From Streptomyces xanthochromogenes (GTDB lineage Bacteria; Actinomycetota; Actinomycetes; Streptomycetales; Streptomycetaceae): DNA of 64,000 nucleotides. The DNA lies in NCBI RefSeq assembly GCF_014650455.1, contig NZ_BMUZ01000013.1, forward strand, positions 245,941 through 309,940, given 5' to 3'. The position numbers were made by a program, and so were the translations under genes. The notes below the pieces were generated by a model, which had not been told where the DNA came from, searched no databases, and saw only the letters and a list, made by a program, of their open reading frames with translations. Positions 40,368 to 50,947 of the stretch are shown here, piece after piece (the first letter of the stretch is position 1; every line of letters begins with the position of its first letter).

Positions 40368-42247
40368 CCGGTACGACGCGCCGCCTCACCACCGCCCAGG
40401 CCCTGGTCGCCTTCCTGGCGCGCCAGTACACGGCGTGCGACGGCGTCAACCACCGTCTGATCGCGGCGACCTGGGGCGTCTTCGGGCACGGGAACGTCGC
40501 CGGGATCGGGCAGGCGCTGCTCGAATCAGGGCCGGAGGTCATGCCCTTCCACCAGGGCCGCAACGAGCAGGCCATGGTGCACGCCGCCGTCGGCCACGCC
40601 CGCCAATCGGGCCGGCTCTCCACCCACGCGGTGACCACCTCCATCGGGCCCGGCGCCACCAATCTCGTCACCGGCGCGGCCCTGGCCACCGTCAACCACC
40701 TGCCGGTGCTGCTGCTGCCCGGCGACACCTTCGCCGGCCGGCCCGCCGACCCCGTCCTCCAGCAGCTCGAAGTCCCGTACGCGGGCGATGTGTCGGTCAA
40801 CGACTGTCTGCGGCCGGTCTCCCGCTACTTCGACCGGATCAGCCGGCCCGAGGCGCTGATCACGGCCGCCCTGAACGCGATGGGCGTCCTGACCGACCCG
40901 GCGAACACGGGCGCGGTCACGCTCGCGCTGCCGCAGGACGTCCAGGCCGAGGCGTACGACTGGCCGGAGGAGTTCTTCCGTGAGCGGGTCTGGCAGGTGC
41001 GGGCGCCTGCCGTCGACCCCGAGGAACTGGCCGTCGCGGTAAGGGAGTTGAGATCGGCCCGGCGGCCGCTGATCGTCGCGGGCGGCGGGGTGCGGCACGC
41101 CCGCGCGCAGGACGTCCTCGGCGCGTTCGCCGAGGACACCGGCATCCCGGTAGCGAGCACCCAGGCCGGCAAGGGCGCGCTGCCCCACGACCACCCCCAG
41201 GACGTCGGCGGCGTCGGCCACACCGGCACCGCCGCCGCCGACGAGCTGGCCAGGACCGCCGACGTGGTGCTCGGCGTCGGCACCCGCTGGACCGACTTCA
41301 CCACCGCCTCGGCCACCCTCTTCCAGCACCCGGACGTCCGCTTCCTCAACCTCAACGTCCGCCCCGCCGACGCGCACAAGATGGGCGGCCACCAGCTGGT
41401 CGGCGACGCCCGCACCGGCCTCGCCGCGCTGCGCGACGCCCTGAAGGGCCATCGCGTACCCGCCGACCACGAGGCCGAGTGCGCGCGCCTGAAGGCCGCG
41501 TGGGAGGTCCGGGTGAGCGCCGCCTACGCCACCGCGTCGGAGGACGCGCGCCCCACGCAGGCCCAAGTCCTCGGCGTACTCGACACCTTGGTCACCGGGG
41601 ACGACATCCTGATCAACGCGGCCGGTTCGCTCCCCGGCGACCTGCACAAGCTGTGGCGGACCCGGTCGCGCGACCAGTACCACGTCGAATACGGCTACTC
41701 CTGCATGGGCTACGAGATCCCCGCGGCCGTCGGGGTGGCCCTCGCCGCGCCCGGCCGGCCCGTCTGGGCGCTGGTCGGCGACGGTACGTATCTGATGAAC
41801 CCCACCGAAATCGTCACCGCGGTCCAGGAGAACCTGCCCATCAAGGTGGTGATCCTCCAGAACCATGGGTACGCCTCGATCGGCGGGCTCTCGGACGCGG
41901 TGGGGGGTGAGGGGTTCGGCACGGCGTACCGGTTCCGGGGGCCGGACGGCAGCTTCGGCGGGGCCGCCCTTCCGGTCGACCTGGCGGCCAACGCGGCCTC
42001 GCTCGGGATGCGCGTGCTGCGCGCCGAAACCGTGCGTGACCTGCGGGAAGCCCTCGCGCAGGCGCGCCGTTCGGACGTGCCTACATGTGTCTACGTGGAG
42101 ACCGAAACGCCCGACACAGTGTCGGGCCCGCCCCCGGCCCAGGCGTGGTGGGATGTGCCCGTGGCCGAGACCGCGACCCGCACGTCGGCGGTCACGGCCC
42201 GCGAGGAGTACGAACGGCACGTCACCGCCCGACGCCGCCATCTGTGA
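40364..42247 (+). CDS. iolD: 3D-(3,5/4)-trihydroxycyclohexane-1,2-dione hydrolase
   Basis: A 627-aa TPP enzyme. Pyr domain: 'VFGHGNVAGIGQALLE' and 'MPFHQGRNEQAMVHAAVGHA' with the activating glutamate; PP domain: 'VGDGTYLMNPTEIVTAVQEN' and 'ILQNHGYASIGGLS', the IolD form of the GDG...N motif. It opens the ring of the trione made from inosose to give 5-deoxy-glucuronate. GTG at 40364 overlaps the iolB TGA. The next gene follows after 14 bp. Confidence 0.94.
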   Translation: MTGTTRRLTTAQALVAFLARQYTACDGVNHRLIAATWGVFGHGNVAGIGQALLESGPEVMPFHQGRNEQAMVHAAVGHARQSGRLSTHAVTTSIGPGATNLVTGAALATVNHLPVLLLPGDTFAGRPADPVLQQLEVPYAGDVSVNDCLRPVSRYFDRISRPEALITAALNAMGVLTDPANTGAVTLALPQDVQAEAYDWPEEFFRERVWQVRAPAVDPEELAVAVRELRSARRPLIVAGGGVRHARAQDVLGAFAEDTGIPVASTQAGKGALPHDHPQDVGGVGHTGTAAADELARTADVVLGVGTRWTDFTTASATLFQHPDVRFLNLNVRPADAHKMGGHQLVGDARTGLAALRDALKGHRVPADHEAECARLKAAWEVRVSAAYATASEDARPTQAQVLGVLDTLVTGDDILINAAGSLPGDLHKLWRTRSRDQYHVEYGYSCMGYEIPAAVGVALAAPGRPVWALVGDGTYLMNPTEIVTAVQENLPIKVVILQNHGYASIGGLSDAVGGEGFGTAYRFRGPDGSFGGAALPVDLAANAASLGMRVLRAETVRDLREALAQARRSDVPTCVYVETETPDTVSGPPPAQAWWDVPVAETATRTSAVTAREEYERHVTARRRHL

Positions 42248-42261
42248 AGGAGCACTTGGAC

Positions 42262-43764
<1,503 letters not shown>

Positions 43765-43779
43765 AAGCGCCCCGCCCCC

Positions 43780-43807
43780 GCCCCCGTCGGCCCCGGCCGG
43801 CGGGGGC
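43780..43807 (+). terminator. Hairpin terminator of the iol operon
   Basis: GCCCCCGTCGGCC (43780-43792) pairs with GGCCGGCGGGGGC (43795-43807), one G-T mismatch, right after the iolA stop. Followed by a pyrimidine-mixed tail rather than a U-tract. Confidence 0.7.
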
Positions 43808-43845
43808 TTCGGCCTTCGGCTCTCGCCGACGCTGCCACGTTGGCC

Positions 43846-43873
43846 GTACTGATTTCTGTACAGATTCCGGTAC
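43846..43873. promoter_or_regulatory. GTAC-containing repeats upstream of phd-fic
   Basis: GTACTGATTTCTGTAC (43846-43861) and GTACAGATTCCGGTAC (43858-43873) overlap in the middle GTAC, giving three GTAC boxes 12 bp apart, just before the antitoxin start at 43894. The layout fits an autoregulatory Phd-type operator. Confidence 0.45.
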
Positions 43874-43893
43874 GTCCGGAGTAGCATGGCCTC

Positions 43894-44247
43894 ATGGACA
43901 AGATTCCCGAGGTGGTCACGGTCAGCGACGCCCGCGTCGGTCTGTCCCGGATGCTCGCCGAGTTGGAGAGCGACGGTGCCGGGGCGGAGCCGGTCCTTAT
44001 CGGGGCGCACCGCAAACCTCAAGGGGTCCTTCTCTCCGTGGCGGCGTACGAGGCACTGAGCGGCCGAGCGGCGCGCCGGGCGGCCGCCGACTCGGCCACG
44101 GGATCGCTGGCGGCCGAAGGGCTGACGACTACGGAGGAGTCGGCCCACGACACGGAGGCGTACGTGGCCGGGCGGATGTCCGCTGACGATCTCGTGTCCC
44201 GAGCGGTCGCCCGTCATTCGGCCACAGCCGCGAGGCGCGCCGGGTGA
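43894..44247 (+). CDS. Phd/YefM-type antitoxin
   Basis: A 117-aa protein with the N-terminal Phd/YefM fold: 'EVVTVSDARVGLSRMLAELE' and 'EPVLIGAHRKPQGVLLSVAA', followed by 'YEALSG'. The C-terminal half is Ala/Glu-rich and would be the disordered toxin-neutralising segment. Its TGA overlaps the GTG start of the fic gene (GTGA at 44244-44247). Antitoxins of this type bind the toxin and repress their own promoter; three GTAC boxes upstream may be the operator. The partner toxin is interrupted by a stop codon, so the antitoxin may now act alone. Confidence 0.88.
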   Translation: MDKIPEVVTVSDARVGLSRMLAELESDGAGAEPVLIGAHRKPQGVLLSVAAYEALSGRAARRAAADSATGSLAAEGLTTTEESAHDTEAYVAGRMSADDLVSRAVARHSATAARRAG

Positions 44248-44810
44248 CCGACCCCTATGTCACCCCGAACGGTGTCCTGCGCAACCGACTCGGCATCACC
44301 GACGCCGACCTGCTGGCGCAAGCCGAGGCGGACATTGCACACGCCGAACTGATCCGGCTCTCGGAGTGCCCATTGGATGGGGCGTACGACCTGAGGCATC
44401 TGCAAGCCTTCCACGTGGCGATCTTCGGTGTGATCTACCCCTGGGCGGGTGAGCTGCGCGTGGTGGAGATCTCGAAGCACACTCCTTTCTGCCCGTCGAT
44501 CAACCTGATGCCCTTCAGTGACGAGGTATTCGGACGGCTCGCATCCGGCGGCTAGCTGCGTGGTCTGGGGCGGATGGAATTCGTCGACGCGCCGGCCGAT
44601 CTGTACGGCGATCTGAACGCGCTTCACCCTTTTCGGGAGGGCAACGGCCGCACTCAACGAGCCTTCGTGGCCCAGCTGGCCTCGGACGCCGGGTACGAGC
44701 TGAGCTGGGCGGGTCTGGATCCGGCGGAGAACGAGCTCGCGAGTATCAAGAGCTACCTCGGCGACAACGAGCCGCTGTCGCGCATGCTGGACGCCCTGCT
44801 CATCGCCTGA
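44244..44810 (+). pseudogene. Fic/Doc-family toxin interrupted by an in-frame TAG
   Basis: One continuous frame of 188 codons encodes a Fic protein except for TAG at 44553-44555. Before the stop: 'DLRHLQAFHVAIFGVIYPWA' and 'GELRVVEISKHTPFCP'. After it: 'DLYGDLNALHPFREGNGRTQ', the complete Fic active-site motif with its catalytic histidine at about residue 128. The N-terminal 103 codons alone lack the active site. The codon before LRG was probably TAC or similar, so this is a single-base nonsense mutation. A restart at ATG 44574 would keep the motif but lose most of the helical core. Fic enzymes transfer AMP or similar groups to targets. Confidence 0.85.
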
Positions 44811-44903
44811 ACCATGTGTGTACGACAGCTGGGGACCGCGCATGTCCCGCCGCTTGCCGCACCGTCCACACCCCTAACGTTTCGCACGCGAGCAGCAACG
44901 CCC

Positions 44904-45098
44904 TCACCGGGCCGCCCGCGCGTGCGTCACCGCGGCCGTCGCGAGCCCTCGCAGGGTGTCCAGGTGGGTGGCGCTCGCGCCGTAGTTGCGGTGGTAGCGC
45001 TCCAGGCTCCGCTCGGCGCCCAGCAGCCCCGACGCAAGCGAGCCGGGCGTCAGCAGGATCGCCCCCTCGCGGCCGATCAGCGAGCAGGCGAGGGGCAC
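44904..45098 (-). pseudogene. 3' fragment of an unrecognised gene
   Basis: The minus strand reads 'VPLACSLIGREGAILLTPGS' and 'LERYHRNYGASATHLDTLRG' down to a stop at 44904. Codon use looks genuine, yet the frame is blocked by a TGA within 25 bp upstream of the GTG and there is no start signal. It ends abruptly against the plus-strand LysR fragment at about 45099, as if a deletion or inversion joined two genes. Family not identified. Confidence 0.4.
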
Positions 45099-45679
45099 CC
45101 ACCGAGGCGGGGGAGCGCCTCATGGAGCACGCCCGGCCGCTGCTGCCGCGCCTGGAGGCGGCCCGCGCCGACCTCGCCCGGCTCACCCGGGTGCGGCCCG
45201 CCCGGCTGGCCCTCGCCTGCGCGCCCGCGGACCTCACCCCCGCGCCCAGCGGCCCGCTGCCGCTGCCCGACGTGGGCCCGATGGTCACCCGGGCCGCCGC
45301 GGAGGAGCCCCTCGCGGTGCTGCTCCCCGCCTCCCATCCCCTCGCCGGCCGCCCCGCGCTGCACCTGACCGACCTCGCCGACGCCCGCTGGATCGACGCC
45401 CCCGACACCGCCGTCCCCCTGGCCGAGCTCCGCGCCGCCGCCCGCAGCGACGGCTTCGCGGCTCAAGTGACGTACGGGGGAACGGACTTGAGGGGGCTCG
45501 GGATGCTCGTCGCCGCCGGGCACGGGCTCGCCGCGCTCGCGCCCGGGGTGGCCGAGGGCCTCGCGGGGACGGTGGCGGTACGGGTCTCGGCGCCGCGCCT
45601 GGTGCACCGTACGGAGATCGTCCACCCGCGCGGCCCGGGCGAGCCGGTGCGGGCCCTGGTGGCCGCGCTGGCCGGCTGA
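45099..45679 (+). pseudogene. LysR-type regulator lacking its DNA-binding domain
   Basis: From 'TEAGERLMEHARPLLPRLEA' onward the frame is a LysR protein: linker helix, then a shortened effector domain with 'EEPLAVLLPASHPLAGRPAL', 'LTDLADARWIDAPDT' and 'LGMLVAAGHGLAALAPG'. The winged HTH that should precede (about 60 residues) is gone; sequence upstream belongs to the opposite-strand fragment. The frame is open further left but codes for arginine/proline-rich noise. A truncated remnant is the best reading. Confidence 0.65.
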
Positions 45680-45965
45680 ACGGGCGCGAGCGCGTCCAGA
45701 ACGCGGAAAGTTACGGACAAACTTCGGCACCCGCGCTGCGGTTCCCGCACACCCCGATCGTGGTGCCTTGACGCGCCCTTAACGCCGAATAGCGGTGCCG
45801 GGCCGCGACGGATCTTCGGATTCCGCAGGTAACCCCCTATTGACCTGCGGTTCTCCGAAGGATTGCATATCGGCACCCGGGAGCCGCCGAACATTCACCA
45901 TCCCGCCTACGGAGGCGATACCGCTCCCGCGCATCGGAACCGCACCAGTCGATCGGAACCGCACG

Positions 45966-47363
45966 ATGACGGAAACGCTCAGCGCCCCCCAGGCGCTCGC
46001 CCCCGCGACCGGCCCCACCCCGCAGAAGCTCAAGCGTTCCATCGGCGTCGTGGGCGGCACCCTCCTCACGCTGTCGTGCGTGACGCCCGCCTCCACCCTC
46101 TTCGTCGTCGTGCCCGACCTCTTCGCCACGCTCGGTACCTACACCGCGCTCACCATCGCGATCGGCTCGCTGCTCTGTATCGCCGTCGCCTTCTGCTACT
46201 CGGAGCTGGGCACCCTCATTCCGAGCGCGGGCGGCGAATACGCCATGGTCTCCACGATGGCGGGGCGGCTCGCGGGCTGGCTGGTGTTCGTGCTCTCACT
46301 GCTGGTCGTGATGATCGTGCCGCCCGTCATCGCGATGGGCACCGCCGACTACCTCGCCCCGATCGTGCACATACCGGCCCCCGCCGCGGGCGCCGGAGTC
46401 ATGCTGCTCGCCACCCTGGCCGGCCTGCTCGACCTGCGGGCCAACGCCTGGATCACCGGCATCTTCCTCGTCCTTGAGGTCATCGCCGCCGGAGTGGTCG
46501 CGGTGCTCGGCTTCGCCCACAGCGAGCGCGGCGCCTCCGCCCTGGTGCACGGCTCGGTCGCCGGAGACGGCGGCGCGCCCTCGACGGTCACCGCGATGAT
46601 GGTGATCTCGGGTCTCGCCATCGCCCTCTTCATCACCCAGGGCTTCTCGACGGCGGTCTACCTCTCGGAGGAGCTGGAGCACCCGCGGCGCAACGTCGCC
46701 CGCACCGTGCTCGCCACCCTCGCCATCTCAACCGCCGTGATCCTGGTGCCCGTTGTCGCCATCACGCTCGGCGCCCCCGACCTCGCCGCCCTCACCAGCG
46801 GCAACCTCAGCGACATGGTCACCGCGTGGTCCAACTCCGCGGTCGGCACCTTCGTCAGCCTCTGCGTCGCGCTCGCCATCATCAACGCGGGCATCGTCAT
46901 GGTCATCCAGAACTCCCGGGTCCTGTTCGCCTCCGCCCGCGACAAGGCGTGGCCCGAGCCCGTCAACCGGGGCCTGTCCCGCCTCGGCCGGTTCGGCTCC
47001 CCGTGGGTGGCCACCCTGCTCGTCGGCGTCCCCGGCGCGGCCCTCTGCTTCGTCAAGCTCGACACCCTCTACGGCGTCACCGGCGTCTCCGTGACCGCGA
47101 TGTACCTGCTCGTCGCCGTCGCCGCCCTGCTGTGCCGGCGCGGCCCGCACAAGCACGTCGCCGCCTGGCGGATGCCGCTGTGGCCCGCGGTGCCGGTCCT
47201 GCTCATCGCCGTACTCGCCTACATCCTGACCCAGCAGGAGACCGAGTACCTCCTGTGGACCGGCGGCATCGTCGCCGTCGCCACCCTGTACTGGGCGCTG
47301 TACCTGCGGCCGCGCCGCGACACCCGCTGGCTCGTCAGCATCCCCGAGGACAGCCACGTCTGA
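45966..47363 (+). CDS. APC-family amino acid permease
   Basis: A 465-aa membrane transporter with 12 predicted helices. The N-terminal part 'LKRSIGVVGGTLLTLSCVTP' and 'SELGTLIPSAGGEYAMVSTM' are typical of APC transporters (TM1 unwound glycine region and the GGEY motif), and 'FITQGFSTAVYLSEELEHPR' matches the TM6/loop region. Substrate likely an amino acid or related amine. ATG at 45966 is taken because the APC core starts right after it; ribosome site weak. The next gene follows after 21 bp, so co-transcription is possible. Confidence 0.87.
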   Translation: MTETLSAPQALAPATGPTPQKLKRSIGVVGGTLLTLSCVTPASTLFVVVPDLFATLGTYTALTIAIGSLLCIAVAFCYSELGTLIPSAGGEYAMVSTMAGRLAGWLVFVLSLLVVMIVPPVIAMGTADYLAPIVHIPAPAAGAGVMLLATLAGLLDLRANAWITGIFLVLEVIAAGVVAVLGFAHSERGASALVHGSVAGDGGAPSTVTAMMVISGLAIALFITQGFSTAVYLSEELEHPRRNVARTVLATLAISTAVILVPVVAITLGAPDLAALTSGNLSDMVTAWSNSAVGTFVSLCVALAIINAGIVMVIQNSRVLFASARDKAWPEPVNRGLSRLGRFGSPWVATLLVGVPGAALCFVKLDTLYGVTGVSVTAMYLLVAVAALLCRRGPHKHVAAWRMPLWPAVPVLLIAVLAYILTQQETEYLLWTGGIVAVATLYWALYLRPRRDTRWLVSIPEDSHV

Positions 47364-47384
47364 GCCGTTGCCTAGGGTGGCGCC

Positions 47385-48155
47385 ATGACTCTCGAACATG
47401 GTGCCTACTGCGAGGAACTCGTCCGCCAGACAGCCGAGTTGAGGTCCCACCTGTCCGGTGCGGACCTCGCGGCGACCGTGCCCACCTGCCCGGACTGGAC
47501 CCTGCGGGAGCTGGCCGTGCACGTGGGCGGCGCACACCGCTGGGTCGACCACATCGTGCGCACCCGGGCCACGGACATCGTCAAGTGGAAGGACGTGCCC
47601 GGCGCCGGCGGCCCCGGCAGTGACGACGCGGCCGCCCTGGACGCCTGGCTCGCCGAGGGCGCCGAACACTGCGCCGCGGCCCTGCGCGAGGCCGGGCCCG
47701 ACCTGAAGGTGTGGTCCTGGATGGGCGACACCACCACCTCGTTCTGGTCGCGCCGGATGACCCACGAGACCGCCGTGCACCGCGCGGACGCGGCCGGCAC
47801 GGTGGGCGCGCCCTACACGCTGCCCGCCGACGTGGCGGCCGACGCCCTCGACGAGTGGCTCGGCATCATCACCTTCGTCCAGGCGTTCAAGAAGAGCGAA
47901 GCCCCGCTCGGCGAGCCCGGCCAGTCCCTGCACCTGCACGCCACGGACGCCCCCGACGCCGAGTGGCTCATCGAGATCGGCGACGAGGGCTTCACCTGGC
48001 GGCACGCCCACGAGAAGGCGACGGTGGCGCTGCGCGGCCCCCTCGCGGACGTCCTGCGCGTCTTCTACCGCCGCCTGCCCGCCGACACCCCCGGCGTCGA
48101 GGTGCTCGGTGATCCGGCTGTCCTCGACCGCTGGCTGACCACGACCTCCTTCTGA
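47385..48155 (+). CDS. Maleylpyruvate isomerase-family, mycothiol-dependent enzyme
   Basis: A 256-aa DinB-like protein. The N-terminal four-helix bundle has 'VPTCPDWTLRELAVHVGGAH' and 'MTHETAVHRADAAG', which supply the His/Glu/His metal ligands of the MDMPI family. The C-terminal SCP2-like domain is about 165-250. Family members use mycothiol as thiol cofactor for isomerase or transferase reactions; the exact substrate is unknown. ATG at 47385, only 21 bp after the permease stop. Confidence 0.85.
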   Translation: MTLEHGAYCEELVRQTAELRSHLSGADLAATVPTCPDWTLRELAVHVGGAHRWVDHIVRTRATDIVKWKDVPGAGGPGSDDAAALDAWLAEGAEHCAAALREAGPDLKVWSWMGDTTTSFWSRRMTHETAVHRADAAGTVGAPYTLPADVAADALDEWLGIITFVQAFKKSEAPLGEPGQSLHLHATDAPDAEWLIEIGDEGFTWRHAHEKATVALRGPLADVLRVFYRRLPADTPGVEVLGDPAVLDRWLTTTSF

Positions 48156-48325
48156 AAGGTTGCGGGCGGGAGGGGGCGGGGCCGGCGCGACCCGCCCCGC
48201 CCGCCCCCAGCGCACCCCGTACTCCCCCCGCGGTACGCGAACAGGCGCCCGTACTCCCCGGGTACAGCGCGCACTTCCACCCTGGGGCAGCATCGGTTGT
48301 CGGCGCGGGCGCATACCGTTGGGGG

Positions 48326-50947
48326 ATGGAGATCAGCATGCGCAGACGCCGATGGCGGGTGGCCGCGGGGGCGGGCGCCCTCGTCGCCCTGGCCGGCGCC
48401 GGCGTCTGGAGTGCCGCCGGCGCCTCGGGTGCCCCCGCCGTGCACCGCGAGGACCGGGTGCTCGACATGCCCGGAGCGAAGATCGACACGTCGTTCTTCA
48501 CCGCGGGCAGCCCCCACGACAAGCGGCCCGCCGTGCTGATCGGACACGGCTTCGGCGGCAGCAAGACGGAAACGAAGGGCCAGGCCGAACAGCTCGCACG
48601 CGACGGGTACGCCGTCATGACGTGGTCCGCGCGCGGCTTCGGCAGCTCCACCGGGCAGATCGGGCTCAACGACCCCGCGGCCGAGGTCAAGGACGTCTCA
48701 CGGCTCATCGACTGGCTGGCCGAGCGCCCAGAGGTACGGCTCGACGGCGCGGGCGACCCGCGCGTCGGCGTGACCGGGGTGTCCTACGGCGGCGCGATCT
48801 CGTTGCTCGCCGCCGGATACGACAAGCGGGTCGACGCCATCGCCCCCGAGATGACGTACTGGAACCTGTCGGACGTCTTCTTCCCGGACGGCGTCTACAA
48901 GAAGCTCTGGGCCGGGATCTTCGTCTCCACCGCGGGCGGCTGCCAGAAGTTCGAGCCCCAGATCTGCGCGATGTACAACCGGGTCGCGACCGCGGGGCAG
49001 CCGGACGAAGCGGCCGAGAAGCTCCTGGAGTCCAAGAGTCCCTCCGCCGTGGGCGACCGGATCAAGGTGCCCGCGCTGATCATGCAGGGGCAGACGGACT
49101 CGCTCTTCCCGCTCGGCCAGGCCGATGCCATGGCCAGGCGCATCGCCGCCAACGGCGCCCCGGTCGCGGTCGACTGGATCGCGGGCGGCCACGACGGCGG
49201 CGACCGCGAGACCGGCCGCACCCAGGCCCGCGTCACCCAGTGGTTCGACCGGTACCTGAAGGACGACAAGAGCGCCGACACCGGCCCCGCCTTCCGCGTC
49301 ACCCGCACCGGCGGGGTCAACTCCACCGATGGATCGGCCCAGTTGAGGGGCGCGAGCAGTGGCACGTACCCCGGCCTTGAGAGCGATCCGCACACCGTCG
49401 CGCTCACCGGCCGCGAGCAGAGCTTCGCCAATCCGCCCGGCGGCGCACCGCCCGCCATCTCGGCGGTGCCCGGCCTCGGCGCAGGCCTGTCCGGACTGTC
49501 CTCCCTCGGCGTCGGCCTCTCCCTCGACTTCCCCGGCCAGTACGCCAGGTTCGACTCGGCGCCGCTGGCCGCCGGGCTGCACCTCACCGGCTCGCCGACC
49601 GTGCGGATCAAGGTGAAGTCCACCGGGGACGACGCCGTGCTCTTCGGGAAGGTGTACGACGTCGGCCCCGACGGCAAGCAGCAGGTGCTGCCGTCCCAGC
49701 TCGTCGCCCCCGTTCGGGTCGCCGGAGCCAAGGACGGCAAGGCCGTCGAGCTGACGCTGCCCGCCGTCGACCACACCATCGAGGCGGGCCACCGGCTCTG
49801 CCTGGTCGTGGCCGCCACCGACCTGGGTTTCGCCTCTCCGGCCGCGCCCGCCACCTACACCGTCTCCCTGGACGGCGGCGGCCTGGCCGTGCCCACCGTG
49901 CCCGCCGCGAAGACCGCCTCGGCGGGGCTCGCCTGGTGGGTGTGGGGGCTGCCGCTGATCGGAGCCCTCATCGGCGGCGCGCTCCTGGTCACCCGGCGCA
50001 CCCACACTCCCGACCCCGATCCGGAGCTTGCCCAAGTGCCGCTCCAGATCGCCGGCTTGACCAAGAAGTACGCCAAGTCCAGCGACCGGTATGCCGTACG
50101 GGAGCTGTCCTTCCGTGTCGACAAGGGGCAGGTGCTCGGTCTGCTCGGGCCCAACGGCGCCGGCAAGACCACCACCCTGCGCATGCTCATGGGCCTCATC
50201 CGGCCCGACGACGGCGAGATCCGGGTGTTCGGCCACGCCATCCGGCCGGGCTCGCCGGTCCTGTCCCGGGTCGGCGCCTTCGTCGAGGGCGCCGGCTTCC
50301 TGCCGCACCTGTCGGGCCGCGAGAACCTGGAGCTGTACTGGGCGGCGACCGGCCGCCCCGCCGGGGACTCCCGCATCGAGGAGGCCCTGGAGATCGCGGG
50401 CCTGGGCGACGCCCTCCAGCGCGCGGTACGGACGTACTCGCAGGGCATGCGCCAGCGCCTCGCCATCGCCCAGGCCATGCTCGGCATGCCGGACCTGCTC
50501 ATCCTCGACGAGCCGACCAACGGCCTCGACCCGCCGCAGATCCGCGAGATGCGGGACGTGATGATCCGGTACGCCGAGGGCGGCCGCACCGTGATCGTCT
50601 CCAGCCACCTCCTTTCCGAGGTCGAGCAGTCCTGTACGCATCTGGTCGTGATGGACCGCGGCCGGCTCGTCCAGGCGGGCCCGGTCGCCGAGATCACCGG
50701 CGGGAGCGACATCCTGCTCGTCACCACGGTCGAGCCGGTCGCCGAGGCCGTCGTCGACAAGGTGGCCGTGCTGCCCGGCATCGGCTCGGCGCTGCGCACC
50801 GAAGAGGGCCTCCTGGTCCGGCTCGAAGGAGCCACCACCACCGAGCTCATCGCCGAACTCCTGCGCCTGGACGTGCAGTTGACCGGTGTCGGACCGCACC
50901 GCCGCCTGGAGGACGCCTTCCTCACCCTGATCGGAGGTTCCGCGTGA
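48326..50947 (+). CDS. Membrane-anchored alpha/beta hydrolase fused to an ABC transporter ATPase
   Basis: An 873-aa fusion. Residues 1-35 are a basic signal/anchor. Residues 45-320 form an alpha/beta hydrolase of the X-Pro dipeptidyl-peptidase type: 'LIGHGFGGSKTETKG', nucleophile 'TGVSYGGAIS' near 153, acid in 'QTDSLFPLG' near 257, histidine in 'GGHDGGDRE' near 291. A jelly-roll domain (about 330-525) follows, then one membrane helix 'WWVWGLPLIGALIGGALLV' near 537-556, then a complete ABC ATPase: Walker A 'GPNGAGKTTT' near 609, 'YSQGMRQRLA' near 704, Walker B 'LLILDEPTNGLD' near 725. Inferred topology: hydrolase outside, ATPase inside. ATG at 48326 or 48338. Permease gene follows with a GTGA overlap. 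Confidence 0.88.
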   Translation: MEISMRRRRWRVAAGAGALVALAGAGVWSAAGASGAPAVHREDRVLDMPGAKIDTSFFTAGSPHDKRPAVLIGHGFGGSKTETKGQAEQLARDGYAVMTWSARGFGSSTGQIGLNDPAAEVKDVSRLIDWLAERPEVRLDGAGDPRVGVTGVSYGGAISLLAAGYDKRVDAIAPEMTYWNLSDVFFPDGVYKKLWAGIFVSTAGGCQKFEPQICAMYNRVATAGQPDEAAEKLLESKSPSAVGDRIKVPALIMQGQTDSLFPLGQADAMARRIAANGAPVAVDWIAGGHDGGDRETGRTQARVTQWFDRYLKDDKSADTGPAFRVTRTGGVNSTDGSAQLRGASSGTYPGLESDPHTVALTGREQSFANPPGGAPPAISAVPGLGAGLSGLSSLGVGLSLDFPGQYARFDSAPLAAGLHLTGSPTVRIKVKSTGDDAVLFGKVYDVGPDGKQQVLPSQLVAPVRVAGAKDGKAVELTLPAVDHTIEAGHRLCLVVAATDLGFASPAAPATYTVSLDGGGLAVPTVPAAKTASAGLAWWVWGLPLIGALIGGALLVTRRTHTPDPDPELAQVPLQIAGLTKKYAKSSDRYAVRELSFRVDKGQVLGLLGPNGAGKTTTLRMLMGLIRPDDGEIRVFGHAIRPGSPVLSRVGAFVEGAGFLPHLSGRENLELYWAATGRPAGDSRIEEALEIAGLGDALQRAVRTYSQGMRQRLAIAQAMLGMPDLLILDEPTNGLDPPQIREMRDVMIRYAEGGRTVIVSSHLLSEVEQSCTHLVVMDRGRLVQAGPVAEITGGSDILLVTTVEPVAEAVVDKVAVLPGIGSALRTEEGLLVRLEGATTTELIAELLRLDVQLTGVGPHRRLEDAFLTLIGGSA

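Noticed and set aside
49930..50040. Split of the hydrolase-ABC fusion into two genes
   Set aside because: The frame is continuous through the membrane helix and I see no ribosome site with a start codon before the ATPase domain.
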